59,125 nucleotides of DNA from Bacillus sp. HNG (GTDB lineage Bacteria > Bacillota > Bacilli > Bacillales > Bacillaceae_L), in contig NZ_QUQV01000018.1 in assembly GCF_003400205.1 (NCBI RefSeq), positions 1 through 59,125 on the forward strand, given 5' to 3'. Both the position numbers and the translations under genes were made by a program. Positions 18,350 through 27,195 of the stretch are shown piece after piece (the first letter of the stretch is position 1; each line of letters begins with the position of its first letter). The notes beneath the pieces are model-generated. The model was not told the origin of the DNA. It did no database searches and saw only the letters and a program-made list of their open reading frames with translations.

Positions 18350-19489
18350 TTAAACCTCAATCGGCACCTGAATCATCACAATTGTTCCTGCACCAACACT
18401 AGAATCAATCGTTAAATTTCCATCGAGTAAATCTACTCGTTCACGCATTCCAATTAACCCAAACGAGTCTTTTTTCTTCTCTCGAATATCAAAGCCTTTT
18501 CCATTGTCTTTTACGATAACTGTTACATGATTTCTACTTATCTCAAGCTTAACGACAATTTCTCGTGCTTCCGCATGCTTCAAGGCATTTTGGACGGCTT
18601 CTTGTACCATTCGGAATAAAGCCACCTCAAATTTTGACGGAATCCTTTTCTCCGAACCTATAAAACTAAATGAAATCGTAGTGTCGCCATTATATTCTTC
18701 GATGGTAGATAGGTACTTTTTGAGGGTCGGAACTAATCCAAGATCATCCAGTGCCATTGGACGCAGGTCATATATGATCCGACGCACTTCATACAACGCG
18801 GAACGAACCATTTTACGTAAATCATGAATTTCCTTTACACCCTGATCTGGACTCTCTCGGTAGACCTTATCAATAATTTGCGAGCGAAGCATCACATTCG
18901 CAAGCATCTGAGCTGGTCCATCATGGATTTCACGTGAAAGCTTACGACGTTCCTCTTCTTGCGCCTCAATAATCTTCAGACCAAACGCCTGCTTTTGCTT
19001 TGCGTCCTCGATCATTTCCCCAACCATCTTGAAATCACTATTTAAATAATTGAGAACAACGGAAATTTGACCAACAAGATGATCTGCACGTTCAATTGTC
19101 TCATTTAAACCAACTAATCGTCGTTCAAGCTCATCACGACGTTCACGCAGTTGCTTCTCCTCCTGCCGTATTACAGTTAACTGCATCTGCAAGTCGTGAG
19201 CCTTCTCATACGCATTCCGAATTTCTTCTTCTGAATACTTTTTAAAATGGCTGCTCACCTCAGAAAGCCGCTTTCTTGCAAAACGAGAGTGGTTTTCCAA
19301 ACGGTCCACCTCATCGATAATCGTTCCAACACGTTCCTTGATATCCTTTAACTCATCCGTTAAGGTTACAAATTCATTGCGAGATTGCTCACCAATCCGG
19401 AAAATTTCTTCTTTGCTATGATCAACGGTGTGTACCATTTTTTCCAATATTGAATCAAGAACTTTAATATCAAGCCCTTTGGTGGCCAT
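18350..19489 (-). CDS. degS: Sensor histidine kinase DegS
   Basis: Cytosolic kinase partner of DegU. With the start at 19489 (GGAGGTG upstream) it has 379 residues. The N-terminal half is a long coiled-coil sensor region, then HisKA_3 with phospho-acceptor His189 (LSREIHDGPAQMLANVML) and the HATPase domain (MVQEAVQNALKHAEA, VKDNGKGFD, GLIGMRERVDLLDG). There is no membrane segment, as expected for DegS. Confidence 0.97.
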   Translation of the reverse strand: MATKGLDIKVLDSILEKMVHTVDHSKEEIFRIGEQSRNEFVTLTDELKDIKERVGTIIDEVDRLENHSRFARKRLSEVSSHFKKYSEEEIRNAYEKAHDLQMQLTVIRQEEKQLRERRDELERRLVGLNETIERADHLVGQISVVLNYLNSDFKMVGEMIEDAKQKQAFGLKIIEAQEEERRKLSREIHDGPAQMLANVMLRSQIIDKVYRESPDQGVKEIHDLRKMVRSALYEVRRIIYDLRPMALDDLGLVPTLKKYLSTIEEYNGDTTISFSFIGSEKRIPSKFEVALFRMVQEAVQNALKHAEAREIVVKLEISRNHVTVIVKDNGKGFDIREKKKDSFGLIGMRERVDLLDGNLTIDSSVGAGTIVMIQVPIEV

Positions 19490-19588
19490 GTTTTCCACCT
19501 CCATCTAAATTATATACTGATTTGTTTTTCACAGCATTTCATATCATTTACATTTGTATTACATATTACCTATACCAAAAACAAACCA

Positions 19589-19617
19589 TTGATGTAAAAA
19601 TTATGTCGTTTTATAAT
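19589..19617 (+). promoter_or_regulatory. Sigma-A promoter for yvyE-tagU
   Basis: TTGATG (19589-19594), 17 nt, TATAAT (19612-19617), predicting a leader of about 90 nt. A TGTCGAA (0A-box-like) heptamer lies downstream near 19657. Confidence 0.75.
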
Positions 19618-19714
19618 AGAAGAATGGGCAAAAATTTTTATTGAAAAAGTCGGTCAGTGTCGAATTTAGTCGCACTAGCCTTTTCGTAAGAGCCCCGTTA
19701 GGAGGTATTACGTA

Positions 19715-20350
19715 ATGCTTCATTCCTATTATACAGTAAAAGGGTATGGCGAGCATGAAATAAATATTCAAAAATCACGCTTTATCGCATATATTGACCG
19801 CGCTACAACCGAAGAGGAAGCGCAGGAATTCATTCAAAAAATAAAAAAGCAAAACTGGGACGCAACCCACAATTGTTCCGCATATCTCATCGGAGAAAAC
19901 GATCAAATCCAAAAAGCAAACGATGACGGTGAACCGAGCGGAACTGCCGGAGTGCCAATTCTTGAAGTCTTAAAGAAAAAACACCTTAAAGACACGGTTG
20001 TTGTCATAACTAGGTACTTTGGAGGAATAAAATTAGGTGCAGGGGGACTTATCCGTGCTTACGGCAAATCAACCTCAGAAGGCCTTCATGCAACTGGTAT
20101 TGTTGAACGTAAACTCATGAGAGTGATGCATACAAAAATTGATTATACCTGGCTTGGCAAAGTAGAGAACGAACTTCGCTCGTCTATTTACCAAATTAAA
20201 GAAATCAAGTATATTGATGTTGTAGAAATAGAAACCTATGTAGAAGAAAGCCAAACACCACAATTCACCGAATGGATGACCGAGCTAACAAATGGACAGG
20301 GTCAAATTTCATTCGGGGATACGACATATTTAGAAAAAGACGTATTTTAA
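19715..20350 (+). CDS. yvyE: YigZ/IMPACT family protein YvyE
   Basis: IMPACT-family protein of 211 residues; the family is linked to translation control, but the bacterial role is uncertain. The signature region NDDGEPSGTAGVPILEVL followed by VITRYFGGIKLGAGGLIRAY is clear, and the C-terminal part is an RNA-binding-like ferredoxin fold. AGGAGG precedes the ATG. The next gene, tagU, begins about 20 bp later, so they form an operon, as near degS in B. subtilis. Confidence 0.95.
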   Translation: MLHSYYTVKGYGEHEINIQKSRFIAYIDRATTEEEAQEFIQKIKKQNWDATHNCSAYLIGENDQIQKANDDGEPSGTAGVPILEVLKKKHLKDTVVVITRYFGGIKLGAGGLIRAYGKSTSEGLHATGIVERKLMRVMHTKIDYTWLGKVENELRSSIYQIKEIKYIDVVEIETYVEESQTPQFTEWMTELTNGQGQISFGDTTYLEKDVF

Positions 20351-20371
20351 TTACATTTGAGGAGCAAAAAA

Positions 20372-21412
20372 ATGGCAAATAATCGATATCACTTAAAGAA
20401 AAAGAAACGTAAAAAAAGAGTACTTTTGTATATTTTTATTCCGTTATTGATAATTGTAGCAGGTGTGGCTTTATATGGCGGTTACCTTGTAAACAAAGCC
20501 TCCAATGCGGTTGCTGATTCGAAGACTGAATTAAGCAGGGGAGAAAAGTCAGAAAAGCGTGTTGAACCTGTTGATCCGAAACATGATAACATTTCAATTC
20601 TATTCATGGGGATTGATGATAGTGAAACTCGTAATATGGGAACGGCAACACGTACCGATGCCTTAATCCTTGCAACACTTAATGAAAAAGATAAATCAGT
20701 TAAAATGGTAAGTATTCCACGTGACTCACTTGTTTATATTCCAGATAAAAAGAAAGAAGATAAAATAAACCATGCCCATTATTATGGGGACGAAGGTACA
20801 ATAAAAACTGTTGAGGAATTATTCGATATACCCGTTGATTATTTTGTGAAAATGAACTTTGAAGCTTTTATTGATGTTGTTGAAGCACTTGATGGTATTG
20901 AAGTTGATGTTCCTGTTTCCTTCTCCGAACAAGACAGCAAGGACCGAGCAGATGCAATTCATTTAGAAAAAGGGTTCCAGCATTTAAATGGTGAACAAGC
21001 ACTAGCCTTAGCACGAACAAGAAAAATTGATAGTGATATTGAACGTGGTAAAAGACAACAATTGGTCGTTAAGGCAATAATTGATAAAGCTATTTCAGTT
21101 GGATCAATCACAAAATATGGAAGTGTAATTGATGCTTTAGGAAATAACATTGCCACAAACCTTTCATTTGGAGAAATGCTTAGCTTGTATGATTACGCAG
21201 CGTCAGGACAACAGCTGCAAATCGAATCATTAGTATTAGAAGGCAGTGATTGGTGGTCAGACCATGGCTACTATTATAGGCTTGATAAAAACAAATTACA
21301 GCTTCTTTCGCAATCATTAAAGGAGCATTTAGAAATCACTGCAACTGGACAGCGTATTGATGATAGTTCAGATTCCATTAAAGAAGATGATTTAACGTTT
21401 AAAACAAATTAA
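20372..21412 (+). CDS. tagU: LytR-CpsA-Psr family wall polymer ligase (TagU type)
   Basis: LCP enzymes move teichoic acid or other undecaprenyl-linked polymers onto peptidoglycan. The 346-residue protein, counted from the ATG at 20372 (GAGGAG upstream), has a basic N-terminus and one membrane helix (VLLYIFIPLLIIVAGVALYG), then the LCP domain with ILFMGIDDSE, RTDALILATL, SIPRDSLVYIP and LARTRKIDSDIERGKRQQ. It faces tagO across converging terminators. In this window it is the best candidate to attach the polymer built by the neighbouring genes. Confidence 0.93.
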   Translation: MANNRYHLKKKKRKKRVLLYIFIPLLIIVAGVALYGGYLVNKASNAVADSKTELSRGEKSEKRVEPVDPKHDNISILFMGIDDSETRNMGTATRTDALILATLNEKDKSVKMVSIPRDSLVYIPDKKKEDKINHAHYYGDEGTIKTVEELFDIPVDYFVKMNFEAFIDVVEALDGIEVDVPVSFSEQDSKDRADAIHLEKGFQHLNGEQALALARTRKIDSDIERGKRQQLVVKAIIDKAISVGSITKYGSVIDALGNNIATNLSFGEMLSLYDYAASGQQLQIESLVLEGSDWWSDHGYYYRLDKNKLQLLSQSLKEHLEITATGQRIDDSSDSIKEDDLTFKTN

Positions 21413-21452
21413 AAAAAAGCAAGAATGTGCCATGCATTCTTGCTTTTTTTGT
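21405..21452 (+). terminator. tagU terminator
   Basis: AGCAAGAATG and CATTCTTGCT pair around a short loop and are followed by TTTTTTT on the plus strand. Confidence 0.92.
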
Positions 21453-21471
21453 GTTATGGATCTACAAAAAA

Positions 21472-21516
21472 GGCTGACCGCTAAGTCATGAATAACGACT
21501 TTTGCAGACAGCCTTC
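21472..21516 (-). terminator. tagO terminator
   Basis: On the minus strand AAGGCTGTC pairs with GGTCAGCCTT around a loop with an inner AAGTC/GACTT stem, followed by TTTTTT. Confidence 0.75.
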
Positions 21517-21525
21517 TTACTTCTT

Positions 21526-22584
21526 TTATTTCATTCTTTGTTGGACCTTAATGATGCTGAACATATTAAGCAGTGGTCGATATTCTTTGCCGACTAAGCC
21601 AATTTTTTCTACAATCAGCTCGATTCCTATTAATAATACGATAATCACAACAAGCGAACCCCACACAGTTGCTTGTGAGAAAACCACAGCAGCTAGACCA
21701 AAGATTGCACTCATACCGTAAATCATTAACACTGTTTTACGATGGCTATAGCCTAAGCGTAATAAACAGTGGTGAAGATGTGACTTATCCGGAGCAGATA
21801 ATGGCTGTTTGTTAACAATCCTGCGAATAATTGCAAAGAATGTATCGGAAATTGGAACTCCTAAAATAATAACCGGCACAATGAACGAAATTAAGGTAAC
21901 GTTTTTGAATCCTAACAAAGATAGGACGGCAATCATATAACCTAAGAATAAAGCACCTGTATCACCCATGAAAATCTTAGCTGGGTGAAAATTATAAATT
22001 AAAAAGCCTAATGTACTAAATAACAATAGCACGCCAATACTTACAACAAACACGTCGCCCTTAATAATGGCCATTCCAGACAGTGTCATAAGTGCAATTG
22101 AAGATACACCCGCAGCCAACCCATCTAGACCATCAATTAAATTAATGGCATTCGTAATACCGACTATCCAGATAATAGTCAGTGGGATTGTCAAATATCC
22201 AAGCTCAAGCTGTCCTGCACCGAATGGCAAGTTAACCATTTCAAGATCTACACCGTTAAAAATAACAACAAATGCAGCTAATATCTGACCAAATAACTTC
22301 CACTTTGCAGATAGCTCAAACAAGTCATCTAATATCCCAGTTATAATAATAATAAAACTGCCTATCAAGATTGGCCATTTATATTCACTTTCGGGCTGTA
22401 AGATTAAAAATCCAATGACAAAACTAATAAATATTGCTAATCCTCCAAGTCGAGGCATTACCTTTTGATGTACTTTTCGTTGATTCGGTTGATCTGTCGC
22501 CCCAATTTTAATTGCAAGCTTGATAACAAATGGGGTTATGAGGATAGAAGCAATGAAACAGACCAACGAAATGATATATAGCAT
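21526..22584 (-). CDS. tagO: Undecaprenyl-phosphate GlcNAc-1-phosphate transferase TagO
   Basis: First step of wall teichoic acid linkage-unit synthesis: GlcNAc-1-P is moved from UDP-GlcNAc to undecaprenyl phosphate at the inner membrane face. The 352-residue polytopic protein (about 10-11 helices) has the MraY/WecA motifs QRKVHQKVMPRLGG, GILDDLF, NAINLIDGLDGLAAG, FMGDTGALFLG and the HLHH loop (DKSHLHHCLLRLGYS). With tagA, mnaA and an LCP protein in the window the teichoic acid linkage role is well supported. Confidence 0.95.
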   Translation of the reverse strand: MLYIISLVCFIASILITPFVIKLAIKIGATDQPNQRKVHQKVMPRLGGLAIFISFVIGFLILQPESEYKWPILIGSFIIIITGILDDLFELSAKWKLFGQILAAFVVIFNGVDLEMVNLPFGAGQLELGYLTIPLTIIWIVGITNAINLIDGLDGLAAGVSSIALMTLSGMAIIKGDVFVVSIGVLLLFSTLGFLIYNFHPAKIFMGDTGALFLGYMIAVLSLLGFKNVTLISFIVPVIILGVPISDTFFAIIRRIVNKQPLSAPDKSHLHHCLLRLGYSHRKTVLMIYGMSAIFGLAAVVFSQATVWGSLVVIIVLLIGIELIVEKIGLVGKEYRPLLNMFSIIKVQQRMK

Positions 22585-22895
22585 AGAATATTATCCTCCT
22601 CATCCTTACTTTAACCATTTTATCTCTTTTCTAAATATCTTTTGTAAAATTTATTCGATTTCATTGTAAAGATTTTGTCCATAAGGTAAACACTCAAAGT
22701 GGATTATATCACAATCTATCGAAATTGTATAACAAGATTTTTTTACATTACAATAATAATAGATTCCAAGAATATAGACGTATGAAGAACGGATTTGGTT
22801 ACAAGAACTAAAAGTTTTTTTACATAAAATCCATTTAACAAATATTACTTACTCTTTACAAAGTCCATAATGAGGTCTTTTCCTGAATAAATTTA
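22585..22895. other. tagO upstream region
   Basis: About 310 bp of AT-rich DNA without a gene. A minus-strand TATAAT at 22708-22703, with TATACA 17 nt upstream, is a plausible but weak tagO promoter, giving a leader of over 100 nt. I see no riboswitch-like fold. Confidence 0.45.
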
Positions 22896-22935
22896 AAAAA
22901 ATGCGAGAAATCCTTAGGATTTACCCGCAATTATT
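22896..22935 (-). terminator. Terminator of the GT4 gene
   Basis: Minus strand GCGGGTAAATCC pairs with GGATTTCTCGC around TAA, followed by ATTTTTTT, just past the stop codon. Confidence 0.85.
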
Positions 22936-24036
22936 TTATAAGATTTTTTTGTAAGCATTGTAAACGCTTTGGCTAAAGTTTTCAATTGAGTACTTGGTTG
23001 ATGCTTTTTCATATAGTTTTTCGGCAATTTCATGTAGCTGATTTGATTTTTGTAAAGACATATATTCCTTTAATGCCGAGACTAAGGCTTGGGCATCATT
23101 TGAAGGAATAACCCTGCCTAAGCTATAGTCTGATATTAAATCCTTCACCCCACCAACATCGGTTGAAATAACTGGGACATGCGCTCTAGCAGCTTCAAGA
23201 ATAACCAATGGAAAGCTTTCGCTAAAGGATACAAGTATTTCGGCATCGGCATTCAGTAATAACCCATGAATATTTTCCTGATGGCCCAAAAACATGACTT
23301 CATTTTCTATCCCTAATTCTGCTGTTTTTTGTTCTAATTCCTGTCTGATTAGTCCATCCCCAACAAGCATTAGCCTCACATTTGGATGATCACGTTTTAG
23401 TTCTTTTACTGCTTCAAATGCAATCGTATGTCCTTTAACTGGATGTAATCGCGCGATCATGATGATGACAAAATCATTATTGGTGAGACCTAATTCTTCC
23501 CTTGTCACTCGTTCATACCTTGGTTCAGTAAAGCTTATTCCATTATAAATAGTCGTAATTGAATTTTCTTTGATTCCGAATTCAATGAGCATGTCCTTAA
23601 ATCGGTTTGATATCGCAAAGAAGTGATCCATCCTTTTATATGAAAAGAAATTTAGCTTTGTAAAGACAGTCCCCTTGAAGCCGCCGTTTAAAAAGTCATC
23701 ACGAGGATCACTATGGATGGTTGTCACCCATTTACAGCTCGTAAAGGGCTTTAACAGAACAGCATATAAATTAGCCCTGGGCCCATGTGTATGAACAATA
23801 TCGATGTTGTTCAATTTTATATAATCGATGATTCTTTTTAAAATGGACAAGTCATATCGGGATGTTTGCTGAAATACTTCAACTTGGATCCCCTTTTCCC
23901 TGGCACGCTTTGACATTTCTCCTTCTTCGAACACACCTAATATAAATTCTTCGCGGTTTAATTGGTCTAGCAGGGAGAGAATATGTATCATTCCACCACC
24001 CGTTTCAGCTCCCGCATTTAAGTGAAGAACCTTCAT
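22936..24036 (-). CDS. GT4 family glycosyltransferase
   Basis: Retaining GT-B glycosyltransferase of 366 residues. The N-terminal glycine-rich loop (LNAGAETGGGMIHIL), the central ARLHPVKGH and the E-x7-E motif (SESFPLVILEAARAHVP) mark the GT4 family. The gene follows tagA by 17 bp on the same strand, so it is likely to act on the TagO/TagA lipid intermediate. Acceptor and sugar cannot be read from sequence. Confidence 0.9.
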   Translation of the reverse strand: MKVLHLNAGAETGGGMIHILSLLDQLNREEFILGVFEEGEMSKRAREKGIQVEVFQQTSRYDLSILKRIIDYIKLNNIDIVHTHGPRANLYAVLLKPFTSCKWVTTIHSDPRDDFLNGGFKGTVFTKLNFFSYKRMDHFFAISNRFKDMLIEFGIKENSITTIYNGISFTEPRYERVTREELGLTNNDFVIIMIARLHPVKGHTIAFEAVKELKRDHPNVRLMLVGDGLIRQELEQKTAELGIENEVMFLGHQENIHGLLLNADAEILVSFSESFPLVILEAARAHVPVISTDVGGVKDLISDYSLGRVIPSNDAQALVSALKEYMSLQKSNQLHEIAEKLYEKASTKYSIENFSQSVYNAYKKIL

Positions 24037-24053
24037 AACAAAACTCCTTTACT

Positions 24054-24785
24054 TTACCCTTTTGTCTTTTGTCCGATTACCTTCATCACAAATACCGGTA
24101 TCGACATCATTCGTTTCCAGCGCCATGGTTGTTTGATAAGACGATAGAGCCACTCCACATTTAATTTTTGCCATACCTCTGGGGCTCTTTTTACTGTACC
24201 CGCTAAAACATCAAAGCTGCCGCCTATACCCATGAATAGTCCTTTCTCAAAACGTTCTATATTTTGAGAAATCCATTGTTCTTGTTTCGGAACTCCTAAT
24301 GCAACAAGCACGATATCTGGGCTAGCCTCTGCAATTTTGTCAGCAATTTCATTATTGCTCCAATCAAAGAAGCCGTGATGATATCCGCCGATTGTACAGC
24401 CGGGATAATGTTGATTAATATGCTCCACCGTCTTTTCTAATACATGCTCTTGGCTGCCTAGCAGGAAGATCTTCCATTTTTTTTCGTTTGCGACCTCTAA
24501 TATCTTCACCATTAAATCAAATCCAGCAATTCTCTCAGGCAGTGGGTCGTTTAACATGGCTGCAGCCTTTACAACACCAATTCCGTCTGCAATGACATAG
24601 GAAGCTTTATCTAAAATGGTCTTATATTCTTCATCATTCAAGCTATACATGACGATTTCAGGATTTGCAGTCACAACAAATGTTTTTTGTTGAGATGTGA
24701 TCCGGTCGGTTAATTCGCTTACTAATTGCTGCTCAGTTGTTTTTGTAAAATGTACACCTAATATATCAACATGTCGGTTATCCAT
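24054..24785 (-). CDS. tagA: WecG/TagA/CpsF family N-acetylmannosaminyltransferase
   Basis: GT26 enzyme expected to add ManNAc to undecaprenyl-PP-GlcNAc, the second step of the wall teichoic acid linkage unit. The start at 24785 (AAGGAG, six bases before ATG) gives 243 residues. Signatures are TANPEIVMYSL, IADGIGVVKAA, ERIAGFDLM, LLGSQEHVLEK, VALGVPKQEQWI and MGIGGSFDVLAG. The UDP-ManNAc donor would come from the mnaA product in the same window. Confidence 0.94.
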   Translation of the reverse strand: MDNRHVDILGVHFTKTTEQQLVSELTDRITSQQKTFVVTANPEIVMYSLNDEEYKTILDKASYVIADGIGVVKAAAMLNDPLPERIAGFDLMVKILEVANEKKWKIFLLGSQEHVLEKTVEHINQHYPGCTIGGYHHGFFDWSNNEIADKIAEASPDIVLVALGVPKQEQWISQNIERFEKGLFMGIGGSFDVLAGTVKRAPEVWQKLNVEWLYRLIKQPWRWKRMMSIPVFVMKVIGQKTKG

Positions 24786-24907
24786 ATTATTCTCCTTAAA
24801 TTCCATCGTTTCCCTATCTCCCTTGTTAATATATCATTTAAGTATGAAGGAGTTCAATTTATATAATAATATTGTCCACACATTTGAAAACATACTTCTC
24901 CTTAATA

Positions 24908-24938
24908 TAAAAACGACTATCAAGATAGTCGGTTTTTA
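24908..24938. terminator. Terminator after the LTA-synthase-like gene
   Basis: CGACTATC and GATAGTCG form an 8-bp stem around a 2-base centre, with T runs on both strands; on the minus strand it closes the upstream phosphotransferase gene. Confidence 0.75.
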
Positions 24939-24985
24939 CCAACTTTCGTGATAGCCGTTTGTAACAAATACATGAATTGCCTTAT

Positions 24986-27073
24986 TTATTTCTTCTTCGT
25001 ATATTCACTTTCAGCGATAACATGATCCTCATCATCAATAAGTTTTACTTCAATCGTTACTTCTTTATCTTTGCCAATCAGATCTTTAGGTATATCACAT
25101 ATAATTTCCGAAGAACTCTTGAAAACTGATTGTTGAGCTTTTCCGTTAACATATACTTTTGCGTTAGATACGAAACCTTTTCCTTTTAGAATATATGCCG
25201 GTTTTCCCTTGTTGTTTTTCCCTATAGAAATGTCTTTTATTTTCATCTTTTCGCTTCCTAGAAAATAACCTGGCGCCACTTCTACAGGATATTCCTCATA
25301 GGATTTTTGCTTTCCAAATAGGATATCTTGCTGCAATATTTGGTAGTCTACTAGCTCAGTCTCATTAACACCTTCATTCCCCCAAAATTGTTTTTGCGGA
25401 ATGACCGTTAAACCACTATCGTATACATGACCAGATACTTTAAATATCGGTGACTTTTCTTTTTTTGCATGTTCAAGTATATAGGAACCTAAAAAGTTTG
25501 GAGTCATACGAAGGTCTTCCTTATCTTCAGGAGCAGAGAAATTATCCCAAACAATTAAAGGCGTTGTGTACATTTTTTTATAGTCCTCAAATGAATTAAA
25601 ATCGGAAAAATATTCAGCCTCTCGATATACAGCATAATCATAACCAAGCATAGGCAGATGATCACCGTAAATAACCACCATAGTCGGTTCATCTAATTCG
25701 TTAATGCCATCTATTAATAGCTTAATGGAATCATCCAGTTCATTTAGTACTCTTAGATATAAATTCAAAATATACTCAGGAACTTCTGTTAAATTTCCCT
25801 CAGTTGTATACTCCAACTTCTCTTCATATCGAATGTCATCATATGGTCCATGACTTGCAACTGTAGCGACATTAAGGAAATCCGGGCCATCCGTTTTACT
25901 TATCTCACTTAAGCTTTGTCTCATCAGTTCTCGGTCATCAATATAAGGACCAACCATCTCAGGGTTATTAAAGAATTCCATACTGACATACTTTTCAAAG
26001 CCTAGATACTCATACGTTTTATTTCGGTCGTAGAACCAATTTTTAAATGTATGAACTGCAGTAGTATGATAGCCTTGATTTCTAAAATTGTGTGCTAAGG
26101 AATCAATAGGACGATTAATATAATGGTTATAGGTTTCTGCACCTTCTGGTAAAAATCGAGTAGATAATCCAGTCAAGGTTTCGAGCTCCGAATTAATCGT
26201 TCCTCCTCCAAAAATATGCGTTACCAATTCACCAGACGTATAATTCTCCATTAAACTGCGCGTATAAGGGATAGGGTCTTCTTCGAATTTTATATTTGTT
26301 AATAAAAGTGGATCCCATAATGCTTCGGCTAAAACCACAATAACGTTTGGTTTAAAGTCGGGGTCTACTTCGTAATTATCTACTTTATATTTATCAGAAT
26401 GCAATACGTTTCTAATACTTTCAGTATCTAACTCTTCTGCGAGGCGATTTTGATTAAGAATCGTTAGAAATCCACCAATAAAGCCTAGTTTTTCATATTT
26501 TGTTTGTAACGTACCTTCTTCGCTTGCCCCACTGCTTAATATCGTTGGTTTATAAAAAAACAAGACTAAACCTAAGACCCCAACAATCGCAATAATTAGT
26601 CTCTTTTTTAAAGAAACGGTTATGCTTATCCGATTGAGTAGAATGTAAGACAGTATGCTCACTACAACGAAAACGATACCCGCAATCAGCCACTTTACCG
26701 AAATAAGGCCACCCATGTTTTCTGTTATACCTGCTGCTTCTTTTATTAAATAAAAATCATACGGAGAAAGGTAATCCCCTCTTAGTTGGTACTTTTTATA
26801 ACTTATAAAAGCAATCAGAGCCCAGATGAATAATTGAATAATCATCGTCAGTAAAAAAACTCTTCTTGGTAATAAAAACAGGATCCCTGTTATGAACAAT
26901 AAAAACAGATAAGTCACCAATACAGACACAGGGCTAGATAATACCCAAGATGTGAAAGCAGTTGGTGAGCCCCTATGAATTGTCTCCAAAATGAACAATG
27001 TGAAGAAAGGAATAAATAGTAATATTAAATAATAAATGAGTTTGGATATTGGTTTGTTTTCCCCAAGTAACAT
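24986..27073 (-). CDS. LTA-synthase-like phosphotransferase with C-terminal beta domain
   Basis: Sulfatase-fold membrane enzyme of the LtaS/MdoB family, expected to transfer phosphoglycerol or a similar unit outside the cell. The start at 27073 has AAGGAG. There are five N-terminal helices (to about residue 180), then the catalytic domain with metal ligand Glu in VVLAEALWDP, a candidate nucleophile Thr in FGGGTINSELE and the DxH motif IYGDHLPML. After the catalytic domain there is an extra region of about 100 residues ending in an IPT/TIG-like fold (KGFVSNAKVYVNGKAQQ). The active site looks intact. Its place between tagA and the polymerase-like gene suggests polymer modification rather than housekeeping LTA synthesis; this is inference. 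Confidence 0.85.
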   Translation of the reverse strand: MLLGENKPISKLIYYLILLFIPFFTLFILETIHRGSPTAFTSWVLSSPVSVLVTYLFLLFITGILFLLPRRVFLLTMIIQLFIWALIAFISYKKYQLRGDYLSPYDFYLIKEAAGITENMGGLISVKWLIAGIVFVVVSILSYILLNRISITVSLKKRLIIAIVGVLGLVLFFYKPTILSSGASEEGTLQTKYEKLGFIGGFLTILNQNRLAEELDTESIRNVLHSDKYKVDNYEVDPDFKPNVIVVLAEALWDPLLLTNIKFEEDPIPYTRSLMENYTSGELVTHIFGGGTINSELETLTGLSTRFLPEGAETYNHYINRPIDSLAHNFRNQGYHTTAVHTFKNWFYDRNKTYEYLGFEKYVSMEFFNNPEMVGPYIDDRELMRQSLSEISKTDGPDFLNVATVASHGPYDDIRYEEKLEYTTEGNLTEVPEYILNLYLRVLNELDDSIKLLIDGINELDEPTMVVIYGDHLPMLGYDYAVYREAEYFSDFNSFEDYKKMYTTPLIVWDNFSAPEDKEDLRMTPNFLGSYILEHAKKEKSPIFKVSGHVYDSGLTVIPQKQFWGNEGVNETELVDYQILQQDILFGKQKSYEEYPVEVAPGYFLGSEKMKIKDISIGKNNKGKPAYILKGKGFVSNAKVYVNGKAQQSVFKSSSEIICDIPKDLIGKDKEVTIEVKLIDDEDHVIAESEYTKKK

Positions 27074-27149
27074 AACAAAACTCCTTTCGAATAACATAAA
27101 TACGTTATCATATCTTAATTCGTAATTCTATGGTTATATTTGTCTCCAA

Positions 27150-27185
27150 AAAAATAAGCCCTGACCATGTATATGCAGGGCTTAT
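27150..27185 (-). terminator. Terminator of the polymerase-like gene
   Basis: TAAGCCCTG and CAGGGCTTA pair on the minus strand, followed by TTTTTTT. Confidence 0.9.
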
Positions 27186-27195
27186 GAACTAATTA

